DNA of 64,000 nucleotides from Phototrophicus methaneseepsis (GCF_015500095.1 NZ_CP062983.1:1736001-1800000); one strand, 5' to 3'; shown: positions 7,985 to 17,088, counted from the stretch's first letter. The notes: generated from the letters alone by a model not told the origin. Made by a program: numbers and translations.

Positions 7985-8689
7985 ATGCGTTCATTTTTGA
8001 GTGCCATCCCACGTTTTCTTAAAAAATATATGGGAAAATTGCGTTTGAAAGCACGTTCTGCATCGGCTGATCTCTCTGATCAAATAGCCGTAGAGACGCC
8101 CCAGCCCAGACGGCGCGCCTTTGGCGGCTTTACAATCTTGAAGCGTGCAACACCGGGTCGTACCGAGTGGGCGAGCTGGTTCGACCATAACGGTATGGCT
8201 CCGGTCACATCGGATGACACAGGCGGCGGCGGTGGTGGCGGCTACCTGATGCAATTGGGCCACTTTGTGCTGAATGCAGGTGGCAGCGGTCAGGGCCACA
8301 GCCGAGAGACAGAATCCCATATTGCCCGCCTGGGTGATGGTCAGGGCTTTGTCGATGCGGGCTATGTTGTCGTTCAGCAACCTTATTTCCGCATTTTCCC
8401 TTTGATGGGTTTTGGCGGCTTTTTCGGTCGTGCTCAGATCATCGATAAATCTTCGCTTGATGATGCAATCCTTGATAAAGAATCTCTCTCGATGGGCGCT
8501 GCCGGGATGTATCTTGGGGTAGGCCTGGACATTCTCATCCCGGTGTGGCGGTTTCGGCTGGTGGTTGGGTTGCGGGTTGGCTATCGGCTGGCGAATTTTG
8601 GATTCAATCACAATCGTGCACAGTCCTTTGATCCAAATGCCAGAGGCTTCTTCACACGCTTGATCGGCGGTTGGGAACGTCGCCAATAA
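7985..8689 (+). CDS. Unknown protein with Gly-rich hinge and barrel-like C-terminus
   Basis: I do not recognise this protein of about 234 residues. A basic N-terminus (RSFLSAIPRFLKKYMGKLRLK) is followed by a conserved-looking segment FGGFTILKRATPGRTEWASW, a run of seven glycines near residue 80 and a C-terminal half of alternating hydrophobic and aromatic strands, such as RIFPLMGFGGFFGR and WRFRLVVGLRVGYRL. It has no clean signal peptide and no typical membrane helix. The strand pattern recalls bacterial outer-membrane beta-barrels, which would be odd in a phylum usually described as single-membraned, so this is only a resemblance. GTGGGGGA precedes two in-frame ATGs; 7985 has the better spacing, 7976 is the alternative. 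Confidence 0.72.
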   Translation: MRSFLSAIPRFLKKYMGKLRLKARSASADLSDQIAVETPQPRRRAFGGFTILKRATPGRTEWASWFDHNGMAPVTSDDTGGGGGGGYLMQLGHFVLNAGGSGQGHSRETESHIARLGDGQGFVDAGYVVVQQPYFRIFPLMGFGGFFGRAQIIDKSSLDDAILDKESLSMGAAGMYLGVGLDILIPVWRFRLVVGLRVGYRLANFGFNHNRAQSFDPNARGFFTRLIGGWERRQ

Positions 8690-8913
8690 CTATAGGCATC
8701 GAAGAAAAACAACATCACTGCAAAATCTCCCTAAAAAGCTCACAAGATAGCCCACAAATCAGCCCAAAAAATAACAACTTGTAACAACCGGACTAAACTC
8801 TTATAGGGTGCTAGAGGTAGATCGTTATACTAGAAAGTACATGAATGGGTCGTCTGGCTTGCTCATTTTTCATCATGCTCAGGATACGTTCAGGCAGGTA
8901 AATTGAGGTTGAT

Positions 8914-9504
8914 ATGTCCATACAAACGACTTGGGTTGATGACGACCACCATATTTTATTAATGCGCTTCGAAGGTGCCTGGACGGGCGAAGAGCTAAAA
9001 ACAGCGATTTATTACGTACATGCGTTGCATAAATTTGATGCTTCTGTTCCCCATCATATTATTGTTGATTTTACCAGTACACCGATTTTGCCGATTCGCG
9101 CTTTGCAACAATTACAGAATTTCGTGAACTTGATTGGACCATTGCGCAAAGAATATGGTTACGTTGTTTTTGTTGGGGCGAGTCGTCTGCTGCGGGCTGT
9201 CGGGAATTTATTATCGCAAGGGTTTCCGCGTACCACCTCTAAAATCTATAACGTGAATACATATAGTGATGCACTTGCATTGATCGAGAATGTGTCCAAT
9301 AAGCGGTTCCAGGCGTTGGATCAATTATCGCCTGATGATACACAGGTGCCGCATGAGCCATCACCTGAGCCATCAGCGATTGACGAGACCCAAGCATCAG
9401 ATAATACGCTGCGCAAGCAGTGGAATGAAACCGTGCAGTTTGATACAAACCTCGATGATACACATCCTTCAGTTTCTCATCAGGACAGTGACATCGTTCA
9501 TTAG
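8914..9504 (+). CDS. STAS/SpoIIAA-like protein with acidic tail
   Basis: A 196-residue cytoplasmic protein. Residues 1-130 have the strand-helix pattern of a SpoIIAA-like/STAS fold: TTWVDDDHHILLMRFEGAWTG, a helix ELKTAIYYVHALHK, the strand HHIIVDFTST, the helix ALQQLQNFVNLIG, the strand YGYVVFVGAS and the final YSDALALIEN. Such domains often act as small switches in partner-switching pathways or as modules of unknown ligand. Residues 135-196 are rich in Asp, Glu, Pro, Ser and Gln and are probably disordered. GAGG lies five bases before the ATG. No anti-sigma factor or kinase is next to it, so a partner-switch role is speculative. Confidence 0.75.
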   Translation: MSIQTTWVDDDHHILLMRFEGAWTGEELKTAIYYVHALHKFDASVPHHIIVDFTSTPILPIRALQQLQNFVNLIGPLRKEYGYVVFVGASRLLRAVGNLLSQGFPRTTSKIYNVNTYSDALALIENVSNKRFQALDQLSPDDTQVPHEPSPEPSAIDETQASDNTLRKQWNETVQFDTNLDDTHPSVSHQDSDIVH

Positions 9505-9613
9505 CAAATTTTGCATAAAAGCGTCGCTTAGGTGACGCATCAATATGCTGCGACTGGTTTGCAGTCCCCCAACAGCCTCCTGGCATGGTAAACTAAAAAT
9601 CTCATGGGTAAAC

Positions 9614-9650
9614 TGATTAACTTGGTCATTAACCATGATGATCATTAACC
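9614..9650 (+). repeat. Short direct repeats upstream of the J-protein gene
   Basis: TGATTAAC (9614-9621), TCATTAAC (9626-9633) and TCATTAAC (9642-9649) stand in the same orientation before the gene at 9701; the last two are nine-base copies (TCATTAACC) 16 bp apart. They may be tandem regulator sites. Chance repetition in AT-rich DNA is possible. Confidence 0.3.
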
Positions 9651-9700
9651 CGTATTGAAGTCAACTTGTCGATGAAGCTGGGTAGAGCCCTGTAACGGAT

Positions 9701-10693
9701 ATGGCAGACGAGAGCCACTATGATGTGCTTGGTGTGCGCCCTATGGCCGATGTGGAGGCCATTAAGCGTGCTTACCGGGATAAAGTTCGCCAACATCATC
9801 CTGACCGTTTTGCGGGTGAACGTGCTCGTTTGCAGCGCGAGGGTAATGATGCTGCCGTGCGCGAAATTGACCGTAAAATTGCTCAGGCTGAGAAGAAAAC
9901 GCAGCAGCTCAATCAGGCCTATGCCGTCCTCTCGGACCCTGTGCAGCGCTCCAATTATGATCGCTCTCGCGGGATGTTTGGCAGGCGTTCAACGCCCTCT
10001 TCAGAGGCAAGCTCTGGCCCATATCCGAATACGAACCCCTTTGCAGGCTTCCAGCAGCAGCCCCCACCACGCACGCCCAAAAATGATAAGGTTCCCTGGG
10101 TTTGGTTTGGTGGTCTGATCATCGTCGTGTTCATCTCCTTGATGATGATTAACGCCTTCCTGGGGGGTAGCTCCAATGCCCCTACGACGGACCCGGCAGA
10201 ATCAGCAAGTGGGCCCAGCGCACGTCAACTGCAATCGACAGAATCCGCATTGCAAGCGACACGCAGCGCCCGCACACAGGCGATTGCGCAACCCACATCA
10301 ACGCCACTTGCCCCGGAAGATTATGTCAGCTCGGCGGATGCTTTTATGGACCTCGGCTTTTACGAGCTAGCGTTAGATGGCTACGATGAGGCTTTTGACG
10401 CTTATCGGAATGACGCCACCATCTATCTGAAGCGAGGCCAGGCCTATGCGGGGTTAGCAGAGGGCAAACCCGGCGATGCCGCTGACGCTGCCCTGGTGAA
10501 CTTCCGTCGGGCCTTATTCCTGCAACCAGACCTTGTTGATGTGTACCGAGAGCGAGGCTTGCTATATTATGCGCTCTGGCGTAGCAGCGAGGACACAGCC
10601 TATGCAGAGCTTGCTCGTGCGGATCTCCAACAAATTAGCGAGCCGGACGCGGCTGTCACCTCTGCGCTCAATCAGTTGAACGCCACCAGCTAA
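9701..10693 (+). CDS. Membrane-anchored J-domain protein with TPR-like C-terminus
   Basis: A 330-residue DnaJ-type co-chaperone. The J domain (residues 6-88) has the HPD motif at 33-35 and the helix IV region YAVLSDPVQRSNYD; about 25 extra charged residues lie between helices II and III. A Gly/Pro-rich stretch (95-128) leads to a membrane helix (about 130-152, WVWFGGLIIVVFISLMM). Outside the membrane a Ser/Thr/Gln-rich linker precedes TPR-like repeats (about 205-325, ADAFMDLGFYELALDGYDEAF and following). It probably recruits DnaK to the inner face of the membrane while the TPR part binds something outside. No dnaK is near, so it is not the general dnaJ. Confidence 0.88.
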   Translation: MADESHYDVLGVRPMADVEAIKRAYRDKVRQHHPDRFAGERARLQREGNDAAVREIDRKIAQAEKKTQQLNQAYAVLSDPVQRSNYDRSRGMFGRRSTPSSEASSGPYPNTNPFAGFQQQPPPRTPKNDKVPWVWFGGLIIVVFISLMMINAFLGGSSNAPTTDPAESASGPSARQLQSTESALQATRSARTQAIAQPTSTPLAPEDYVSSADAFMDLGFYELALDGYDEAFDAYRNDATIYLKRGQAYAGLAEGKPGDAADAALVNFRRALFLQPDLVDVYRERGLLYYALWRSSEDTAYAELARADLQQISEPDAAVTSALNQLNATS

Positions 10694-10853
10694 AACACCT
10701 TTTAGACCTGAATATCGTATAGGGCATATGACAGCGCACAATTGGCGCGCTGCGTGCGTGCTGCTATAGTTGATGCGTGGTCATGAACGTGTAGGGGGCA
10801 CAAGGCCACACCATTATTGGATCATCATGCATGCCATTGAAAGGAACCTTGTT

Positions 10854-11936
10854 ATGGTGCAGTGGATCATCTACGGGATGCTTGTGTTTGTCCCCTTAAC
10901 GCTTCTGGGGCAGTCCAGCGGTTGGAATGCTGATCTCATCTTCTTATTTTCTGCCCTGGCTATTGTGCCGCTTGCCAAGCTGATTGGCGACGCCACAGAA
11001 GAATTAGCCGTCCACACAGGGCCGCGTATTGGTGGCCTGCTCAATGCGACGTTGGGCAACGCCGCAGAACTGATTATCACGATTTTTGCGCTGCGCGAGG
11101 GCCTCAATGATCTGGTCCGTGCGTCGATTGTTGGGTCGATCATCGGTAACGTGCTGGTCGTGCTGGGTCTGAGTTTATTGATTGGTGGCCTTAAGAATGG
11201 CCTCCAGAGCTTTAGCCGACGCACAGCAGGTATGAATGGCGTCTTGCTGATTTTGGCGGTATCTGCTTTGGCGCTGCCGTCTTTGTTCGATGTCGCCCTG
11301 GCAGAGTTCCCTGCGGCAGAACTCCAACTTTCTGAAGGCATCGCGATTATTATGATTGTCCTCTATGCGCTCAGTGTCCTGTTCAGCTTCCAACAAGGGC
11401 AGGATCTCTCGCATCAAGGGGATGAAGCCCACGAACCTAAATGGAGCATTCCTGTTTCTGTGGGTATCCTGGCGGTGGCCACGATTGGTATCGTGCTGAT
11501 GAGTGAAGCACTCGTGGGCGCGGTGGAAGTCGTCACAGAGTCGCTTGGGCTGAGCGAGATTTTCCTCGGTATTATCGTCATCCCGATTGTGGGTAACATT
11601 GCTGAGCACATCGTCGCCGTGCAGGTGGCTTATAAGAATAAGATGGAACTCAGCCTGGCGATTTCATTAGGCTCCAGCTTGCAGATTGCGCTCTTCGTCG
11701 CACCGGTACTTGTCTTTATCTCGCTGCTGATCAACCCGGATAACCCGTTGTTGCTCGTCTTTACCAGTTTTGAGTTAGTCGCTTTGCTGGCGGCAGCTTT
11801 ATTGGCGGCCTTTGTGGCGCAGGATGGGGAATCCAACTGGCTAGAAGGGGCGCTGCTGCTGGGCGTCTACCTGATGATTGCCCTGGCGTTCTTTGAGCTA
11901 CCTGCGGAGATTGTCGCTGCGGCACACGGGGGCTAG
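10854..11936 (+). CDS. Calcium/proton exchanger (CAX family)
   Basis: A 360-residue polytopic membrane protein of the Ca2+:cation antiporter superfamily, CAX branch, which exports or sequesters Ca2+ in exchange for protons. It has about 11 hydrophobic helices and the two inverted alpha-repeat signatures of the family: GGLLNATLGNAAELIITIFAL in the first half and VGNIAEHIVAVQVAYKNK followed by SLGSSLQIALFVAPVLVF in the second; the Glu of NAAEL and NIAEH are the transport residues. An acidic loop separates the halves. I chose the ATG at 10854 because AAAGGAA stands eight bases before it; in-frame ATGs extend upstream to 10770. A terminator follows the stop. Confidence 0.92.
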   Translation: MVQWIIYGMLVFVPLTLLGQSSGWNADLIFLFSALAIVPLAKLIGDATEELAVHTGPRIGGLLNATLGNAAELIITIFALREGLNDLVRASIVGSIIGNVLVVLGLSLLIGGLKNGLQSFSRRTAGMNGVLLILAVSALALPSLFDVALAEFPAAELQLSEGIAIIMIVLYALSVLFSFQQGQDLSHQGDEAHEPKWSIPVSVGILAVATIGIVLMSEALVGAVEVVTESLGLSEIFLGIIVIPIVGNIAEHIVAVQVAYKNKMELSLAISLGSSLQIALFVAPVLVFISLLINPDNPLLLVFTSFELVALLAAALLAAFVAQDGESNWLEGALLLGVYLMIALAFFELPAEIVAAAHGG

Positions 11937-11967
11937 CACACGCTCACCAGTTTAACGAATAAGGCTA

Positions 11968-11995
11968 AGGGCACGAGACTATCGTGTCCTTTTTT
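11968..11995 (+). terminator. Rho-independent terminator of the exchanger gene
   Basis: AGGGCACGA (11968-11976) pairs with TCGTGTCCT (11982-11990) with one G-T pair and a 5-nt loop, and is followed by a run of T to 11995. It ends the Ca2+/H+ exchanger transcript. Confidence 0.85.
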
Positions 11996-12112
11996 ATACC
12001 ATCTTATTGTGCTGCATTTATATGCTTTATAGGTCAATTGACCCTCGCGGGCCTGCTCTAAATGGCCCAAATTGAGACATCACTATTGTGCAAGCCATAC
12101 AAACTACATCGC

Positions 12113-12141
12113 TTGACATTTGAACCCTAATGACCCATAAT
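12113..12141 (+). promoter_or_regulatory. Strong sigma-70-type promoter with long leader
   Basis: TTGACA (12113-12118), a 17-bp spacer and CATAAT (12136-12141) give a near-consensus promoter in the 441-bp gap after the exchanger terminator. Transcription should start near 12148, giving a leader of about 230 nt before the gene at 12378. No coding sequence longer than about 15 codons is seen in that leader and I recognise no riboswitch. Confidence 0.6.
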
Positions 12142-12377
12142 GATCTACGTAACCATCGAGATTGGGGTGTTTTATGTGAATAACGTCCCATCTCGTACCA
12201 GAAGGGGTTATAGGATGTAAAATGATGTGTAATTGAAATCGGCATGTCAGGATGTTACAATCATGATGGATGTTCTGCCTATCAAGTGAATTGCCCGTTA
12301 TTCTGGTGAGATTCTAAGATTCAGGGCGTATACTGATAGCAGCCGAGCATATCCAGCATGCCGCTGGAGGGTAAAGC

Positions 12378-13346
12378 ATGGACGCACCCGATACTCGCGC
12401 AATAACAATCGTAGACATTCCCTTAATCCGTCGTTTGAGCAACCGTGGTACGGTGTTGGACAGCGAACGGGGTTTGACGCGCGATGCCCGTGGAGCGAAT
12501 AGCGCCTTACTCAGCAGCATCCTCTTCCCCCGTGGACTGTACACGCTCGTCGCGAAAAACGATCAACAGCAAGTTGTCGGCCAGTTCCGCTATAACTCGG
12601 ACGATACCTGTGCACATATTGTGTACCTGGCCCCTTCGCTGGAAGATGAGGCGGATAACACCATTCTCTTGCATATCCTGGATGCGATGACGCAAGAGGC
12701 GGGTAAGCATGGTGCTCATGCCTTGCTGGCGGAAGTCGAACCAAGCAACAGCTTATTCGAGACATTCCGCAATGCGCGTTTTGCACCGTATACCCGCCAG
12801 ATGATATGGCGGCATGATCCCATTCACATCAAGCGCGAGGACTGTGACCTCAAACTTGTAGAAGTGGGCGAAGATGATCAAATCAGCATTGCGTCGCTGA
12901 TGGGTAATATCGTACCCAAGATGCTACAGCAGTTCGCAGTGCCTTTTGCCGATATGCGCGGTCTGATCTATCGGCAAGCTGAGCGCGTTGTCGCTTATGT
13001 CGCCTATTCTGAAGGGGAAAATGGTGTCTACATTTTGCCTTTCATCGATACGGATGCTGTGCCGGATGCGCGAAACATCATCAAGGCGACGATCGCACAG
13101 ACGAGCCGCGCACGTCGTGTGCCCGTTTATGTGTGTGTACGCAGCTATCAGGAGTGGCTGAGCGAGACACTCTTAAACATCGAATTTGAACCCTGGATCG
13201 AGCAGGCCGTAATGGTCAAACACATTGCGGCGGGCGTCCGGCACCCTGGCTTCCGCCGCGTCAGCCTGACGCATACGGAAGTTGCCAAGCCCGCTGTTCC
13301 AGCATTATGCTCGGTACCTGCATATCATGATGAGGAACTTACGTAG
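12378..13346 (+). CDS. GNAT-like protein of unknown substrate
   Basis: A 322-residue cytoplasmic protein. The middle of the first half resembles a GNAT acetyltransferase core: the strands VVGQFRYNS and AHIVYLAPSL, a helix ILDAMTQEAGKHGAHALLAEV and the end FETFRNARFAPYTRQMIW. The second half (about 160-322) has a similar alternation (VVAYVAYSEGENGVYILPFI, RRVPVYVCVRSYQEWL, LNIEFEPWIEQAVMVKHI), so the protein may be a degenerate double-GNAT. The acetyl-CoA loop is not clearly conserved, and catalysis is not assured. GGAGGG precedes the ATG. It ends 5 bp before the AAA/R3H gene, so the two are almost certainly co-transcribed. Confidence 0.75.
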   Translation: MDAPDTRAITIVDIPLIRRLSNRGTVLDSERGLTRDARGANSALLSSILFPRGLYTLVAKNDQQQVVGQFRYNSDDTCAHIVYLAPSLEDEADNTILLHILDAMTQEAGKHGAHALLAEVEPSNSLFETFRNARFAPYTRQMIWRHDPIHIKREDCDLKLVEVGEDDQISIASLMGNIVPKMLQQFAVPFADMRGLIYRQAERVVAYVAYSEGENGVYILPFIDTDAVPDARNIIKATIAQTSRARRVPVYVCVRSYQEWLSETLLNIEFEPWIEQAVMVKHIAAGVRHPGFRRVSLTHTEVAKPAVPALCSVPAYHDEELT

Positions 13347-13351
13347 GCTGT

Positions 13352-14974
13352 ATGGAACGACGGATTACCGACAACATCGATAAACTCATGCGCGTGCTGC
13401 CTATCAATATCAATTACGCGCTAGAAGAGCACGGTGATAATAACAATCTCCTAGAAGTCGTCATGGACCTGGGTCGTGTACCTACGGCTCGTTATGTAAA
13501 TGGCGAAGTTGTCCTCTCTGACAAAGAAATAACCCGCGAAGACCTGGATAAAATGGCTGCCCGCATCGGTGAATTTGATGCGGATAACCGCGCCGGTATG
13601 GAGCGTACCCTGCATCGTATCAGCGCCATCCGCAACCGTAAGGGCGAAATTATCGGCGTGACCTGCCGTATTGGGCGCGCGGTTTATGGGACAATTGACA
13701 TCATAGAAGACCTGGTGAAATCAGGTCGTAGTGTGTTGATGCTGGGTGCGCCTGGCGTCGGCAAGACGACGATGCTGCGCGAAGTCGCGCGTGTCCTTGC
13801 AGAAGAAAAGCGTGTTGTCATCGTAGATACTTCTAACGAAATTGGTGGCGATGGTGATGTGCCGCATCCGGCAGTGGGTAAAGCCCGCCGGATGCAGGTT
13901 AGCCACCCGGAACGCCAGCACGAAGTCATGATTGAAGCGGTTGAAAACCACAACCCAGAAGTCATCGTGATCGACGAGATTGGCCGCGAGATGGAAGCCA
14001 TGGCGGCCCGCACTATTGCGGAACGCGGCGTCCAACTCATCGGCACTGCTCATGGTAACACGATGGAAAACCTGATGCTGAACCCGACACTGAGCGATCT
14101 CGTCGGCGGCATCGAATCAGTCACGCTCAGTGACGATGAAGCGCGTCGCCGGGGCACCCAGAAGACGGTTTTGGAGCGTCGCAGCCCACCAACCTTTGAA
14201 ATCCTGGTGGAAATCCGCGACCGCGATACACTCTCTGTGCACAACGATGTCGCGGAATCGGTGGATTCGATCCTTCGGGGTCGCCCGTTACCGATTGAAA
14301 CGCGTCAACGTCGCTCAGATGGCACTATTGATAAGCACGAAGAAGCGCTCAAGCTAGAATCATCCCGCCTGAGTAAAAATGGCGGTGGCCCGGATAAGAG
14401 CAATGGCGTGCAGCGTACCCGCATGGTCCGCAGCAACCAGGATGCCCCCATCTCTCGTAAAGAGAAGATGGATCTGGCACCGGATCATCGCAGCGACCTG
14501 ACGCTGAAGACGGTTTATGCCTATGGCGTCGCTCGTAACCGGCTGGTGCAGGCTGCGAAGCGGCTCAATGTACCTTTGGAAGTCAGCGAGCATATGGGCG
14601 AAGCACAGGCGGTCGTCACGCTCAAGAGCTACTATCGCAACCGGCCTAAGGCGGTTTCCGACGCTGAAAAGCAGGGCAAGCCGCTCTATGTGCTCCGGGC
14701 GAATACAGTCTCCCAGATGGAGAACTTCCTGGTCGATCTCTTCAAGCTGGAGGAGCGCAAAGCAGAAGACGACCCTTTTGATGAAGCGATACTTGAGGCC
14801 GAACAAGCCATTATGCGTATTCGGTCCGGCCAGGATGCCGTTGTTGATCTGGCACCTCAGGTATCGGAAGTGCGTAAACAGCAGCATCGGTTGGCTCGTC
14901 GTGCCCAGTTGACATCACGCAGCCATGGCGACGAACCTAAGCGACACGTTCGTATCTACGGTGACGCTGTTTAA
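13352..14974 (+). CDS. AAA ATPase with R3H domain (Ycf45/SpoIIIAA-like)
   Basis: A 540-residue P-loop ATPase related to SpoIIIAA and to the cyanobacterial/plastid Ycf45 proteins. Residues 1-100 form the N-terminal domain. The ATPase core has Walker A GAPGVGKTT (132-140), the segment DTSNEIGGDGDVPH (159-172), Walker B VIVIDE (205-210) and GTAHGNTMENL. A basic, probably flexible region (about 300-370) leads to a domain around 385-480 and a C-terminal R3H motif EVRKQQHRLARRA (RxxxH) that binds single-stranded nucleic acid. It may act as an ATP-dependent motor on RNA or DNA; the substrate is unknown. It lies 5 bp after the GNAT-like gene and is closed by a strong terminator. Confidence 0.9.
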   Translation: MERRITDNIDKLMRVLPININYALEEHGDNNNLLEVVMDLGRVPTARYVNGEVVLSDKEITREDLDKMAARIGEFDADNRAGMERTLHRISAIRNRKGEIIGVTCRIGRAVYGTIDIIEDLVKSGRSVLMLGAPGVGKTTMLREVARVLAEEKRVVIVDTSNEIGGDGDVPHPAVGKARRMQVSHPERQHEVMIEAVENHNPEVIVIDEIGREMEAMAARTIAERGVQLIGTAHGNTMENLMLNPTLSDLVGGIESVTLSDDEARRRGTQKTVLERRSPPTFEILVEIRDRDTLSVHNDVAESVDSILRGRPLPIETRQRRSDGTIDKHEEALKLESSRLSKNGGGPDKSNGVQRTRMVRSNQDAPISRKEKMDLAPDHRSDLTLKTVYAYGVARNRLVQAAKRLNVPLEVSEHMGEAQAVVTLKSYYRNRPKAVSDAEKQGKPLYVLRANTVSQMENFLVDLFKLEERKAEDDPFDEAILEAEQAIMRIRSGQDAVVDLAPQVSEVRKQQHRLARRAQLTSRSHGDEPKRHVRIYGDAV

Positions 14975-15012
14975 AGGGCGCTCTCTGGCGCAAGCTCACA
15001 AAGAGCCATCAC

Positions 15013-15041
15013 AAAGGCCCATCCATAACGGATGGGCCTTT
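15013..15041 (+). terminator. Strong Rho-independent terminator
   Basis: AAAGGCCCATCC (15013-15024) and GGATGGGCCTTT (15030-15041) form a perfect 12-bp stem with a 5-nt loop and a short T-run. It ends the GNAT-AAA/R3H operon and, being symmetrical, can also serve the convergent TPR gene. Confidence 0.9.
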
Positions 15042-15095
15042 TGCGTGTAAGCCATATAGCGCGACAACATAGGTTCGCTATTGTGGGTGCATCAT

Positions 15096-16367
15096 CTAGC
15101 GGATGCTGACGCGCACAGGGCCTTCAAAGCTCGCGTTGGCGTGGCTGACAACGAGGGTATACGTGCCATCTTCCGGCAGTTCGAAGTCAGCAATCTCGCT
15201 ATCGAAGCCGAGTGTGCCACCGCCGCTATCATCATCACCCGCGAGGGGCGTTTCATCAGGACCAAGTAAGGCAATGAGCGCGTCGACGCTGGTTTGGCCC
15301 TGGGCGCTGGCCGTCATCGTGACGGTATCGCCGGCTGTGCCCTCAAACGTCAGATAATAGACTGTGCCATAACCCATTGTGACGTCGATGCTATCGCCAA
15401 TTTCGACAGTTTCATTGACAGCTTCTGTTTCCAGGATTTGCATCCGTTCCAGGAAGTCTGCACCCGCTGCTTCGAGATCACCCTCAGCGCCGTAAGCAAT
15501 GCCACGTCCCAAGTAGCTGTCGTGCATCTGGGGGTACAGGGCCAATGCTTCGCTGTAATCTTCAATGGCGGAGATCGCATCATCCATGGAGTAGAAAGCC
15601 AGTGCCCGATTGTAATAAGCATAGGCCGCTATGCGCGACGTATTATCCAGGGTGATCACATCTGTGAAGATGCCTATCGCGCCTGCGATGTCGCCGCTTG
15701 ATTGGCTAATGAGTCCCCTCGCCATCGTCTGATACACTTCGATTTCGTCATTCAGGCCCCGCAGCTCCGCGACGGTCGCCAGGCTGATATAAGCATCAAC
15801 ATAGCGCGGGTTATATTCCAGCGCCCGCAGATAGTCCGCGTTGGCGTCAGCATAGTCCCCTGTCTGGGCGAAGGCATCACCCCGGAAAGTATAAAAATCC
15901 CATCGGTAGGGAATCAACTCCAGCGCAAAGGTGAAGTCATCAATTGCTAGCTCCATGTTGCCAATTTGCGAGCGCGCCAGCCCACGGATCACCATAGCTT
16001 CGGCATTATCCGGTTCCAGTTCCAGCACTTCATTCATGAGCGCAATCGCGCCGTCAAAGTCACCTGATTGGAAGGCCGCTGTGGCATCGGCAAAGAGCGC
16101 TTCAATGTTTTCATCGCCAGAGGGGGCTGTCTCGGTGGCGTCGGATGGCTCAGCGGTCGTTGTAGGCTCCTCTGGGGCGGTCGTGGGGGCAGTTGTTGGG
16201 GCGATAGTCGCTGTCGGCTGGGGTGCCGTTGTGGTGGGTTCATTACCATCTGGCGTTGGCGTAAGCTCTGTGATAGCTCGTACAATGCCCGGTTGTACGG
16301 CAAAAGTGCCCACCGCCAGGATGATGATCACGGTGATTGTCATCAGGAAAAAGCGTTGTTTCGTCAT
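15096..16367 (-). CDS. Exported TPR protein with C-terminal PPC domain
   Basis: A 423-residue protein with an N-terminal hydrophobic segment (about 5-27, FFLMTITVIIILAVGTFAV) acting as signal or anchor, a Thr/Pro/Ala-rich linker (35-85) and five or six TPR repeats (about 88-315), for example ATAAFQSGDFDGAIALMNEV and AEAMVIRGLARSQIGNMELA. The last about 95 residues match a bacterial pre-peptidase C-terminal (PPC) beta-sandwich, with YYLTFEGTAGDTVTMTASA and the terminal GTYTLVVSHAN. PPC domains often accompany secreted enzymes, but no enzyme domain is present, so it is likely a cell-surface binding or scaffold protein. GAGG stands before the ATG. Confidence 0.87.
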   Translation of the reverse strand: MTKQRFFLMTITVIIILAVGTFAVQPGIVRAITELTPTPDGNEPTTTAPQPTATIAPTTAPTTAPEEPTTTAEPSDATETAPSGDENIEALFADATAAFQSGDFDGAIALMNEVLELEPDNAEAMVIRGLARSQIGNMELAIDDFTFALELIPYRWDFYTFRGDAFAQTGDYADANADYLRALEYNPRYVDAYISLATVAELRGLNDEIEVYQTMARGLISQSSGDIAGAIGIFTDVITLDNTSRIAAYAYYNRALAFYSMDDAISAIEDYSEALALYPQMHDSYLGRGIAYGAEGDLEAAGADFLERMQILETEAVNETVEIGDSIDVTMGYGTVYYLTFEGTAGDTVTMTASAQGQTSVDALIALLGPDETPLAGDDDSGGGTLGFDSEIADFELPEDGTYTLVVSHANASFEGPVRVSIR

Positions 16368-16533
16368 AGGTGCCTCGTCAATAGGATGCCTTGTTCAGGT
16401 TCAGTGGATAGCCAGTAGGTGAGAAGCAGCCAACCTTCTGGCTAATGAATGTAAGGTGCAGTGAAATGCCATACAACCCATTAAAAACGATCAAGCTGAG
16501 AGGGATGTAAGTTTTATCAGGCGCTTTGCAACT

Positions 16534-17088
16534 TTAACGCTCCCTGGCGTGCCATTCCTCAGCCAGCAAGCCGTATAAATACATATCAAAGCGTTTGCCA
16601 TCGCGGGCGAGGAACTGCCGGTAAGCGCCTTCCCGGACGAAGCCCAGGCGCTCATATAGGGCGATTGCGCGTATATTGTATTCAAAGACGCTGAGTTGTA
16701 TGCGGAATAAATTCAGCTCATTAAAGGCGAAGTTCAACAGCAGTCGCATAGCTTCTTCACCGTAGCCATGCCCCCGGTTGGCTGGATCACCAATGCCGAT
16801 GCTGACCCAGGCGGTGCCGTGGGACCAGATAATGCCATCCAGATCTATCAACCCGATCAGTCGGTCACTATCCAACGGGCGGATGGCAAATTTATAAATA
16901 TCGTTTTCTTTATCATCATTCTCCCACCAGCGCTGCCAGTGTCGCTGACTGCGAGGAAAAGCCGGTTTCGCTTCGTACAAACGCACGAAATGGCTGTCGT
17001 GGTACCAGCTCGTAATGACGGGGATGTCTTCTGGCCCTAGGGCGGTTAACCGGATATGTAACCCGCGAAACAAATCTCCTGGCTGCAT
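16534..17088 (-). CDS. GNAT N-acetyltransferase, RimJ/RimL-like
   Basis: A 184-residue acetyltransferase of the RimJ/RimL subgroup, which transfers acetyl from acetyl-CoA to protein N-termini or small amines. Visible GNAT features are the N-terminal strand RGLHIRLTALGPEDIPVI, the central AWVSIGIGDPANRGHGYGEEA with the acetyl-CoA binding loop RGHGYG, and the strand-helix end IRAIALYERLGFVREG (about 140-155). Length is normal. The ATG is preceded by GGAGGTGAT, one of the best ribosome-binding sites in the window. The substrate cannot be told from sequence. It is flanked by exported-protein genes on the same strand but separated from both by more than 100 bp. Confidence 0.9.
   Translation of the reverse strand: MQPGDLFRGLHIRLTALGPEDIPVITSWYHDSHFVRLYEAKPAFPRSQRHWQRWWENDDKENDIYKFAIRPLDSDRLIGLIDLDGIIWSHGTAWVSIGIGDPANRGHGYGEEAMRLLLNFAFNELNLFRIQLSVFEYNIRAIALYERLGFVREGAYRQFLARDGKRFDMYLYGLLAEEWHARER

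Noticed and set aside
7991-8686. A 231-codon open frame on the minus strand under the Gly-rich gene
   Set aside because: It mirrors the plus-strand frame, has no ribosome-binding site and low-complexity runs.
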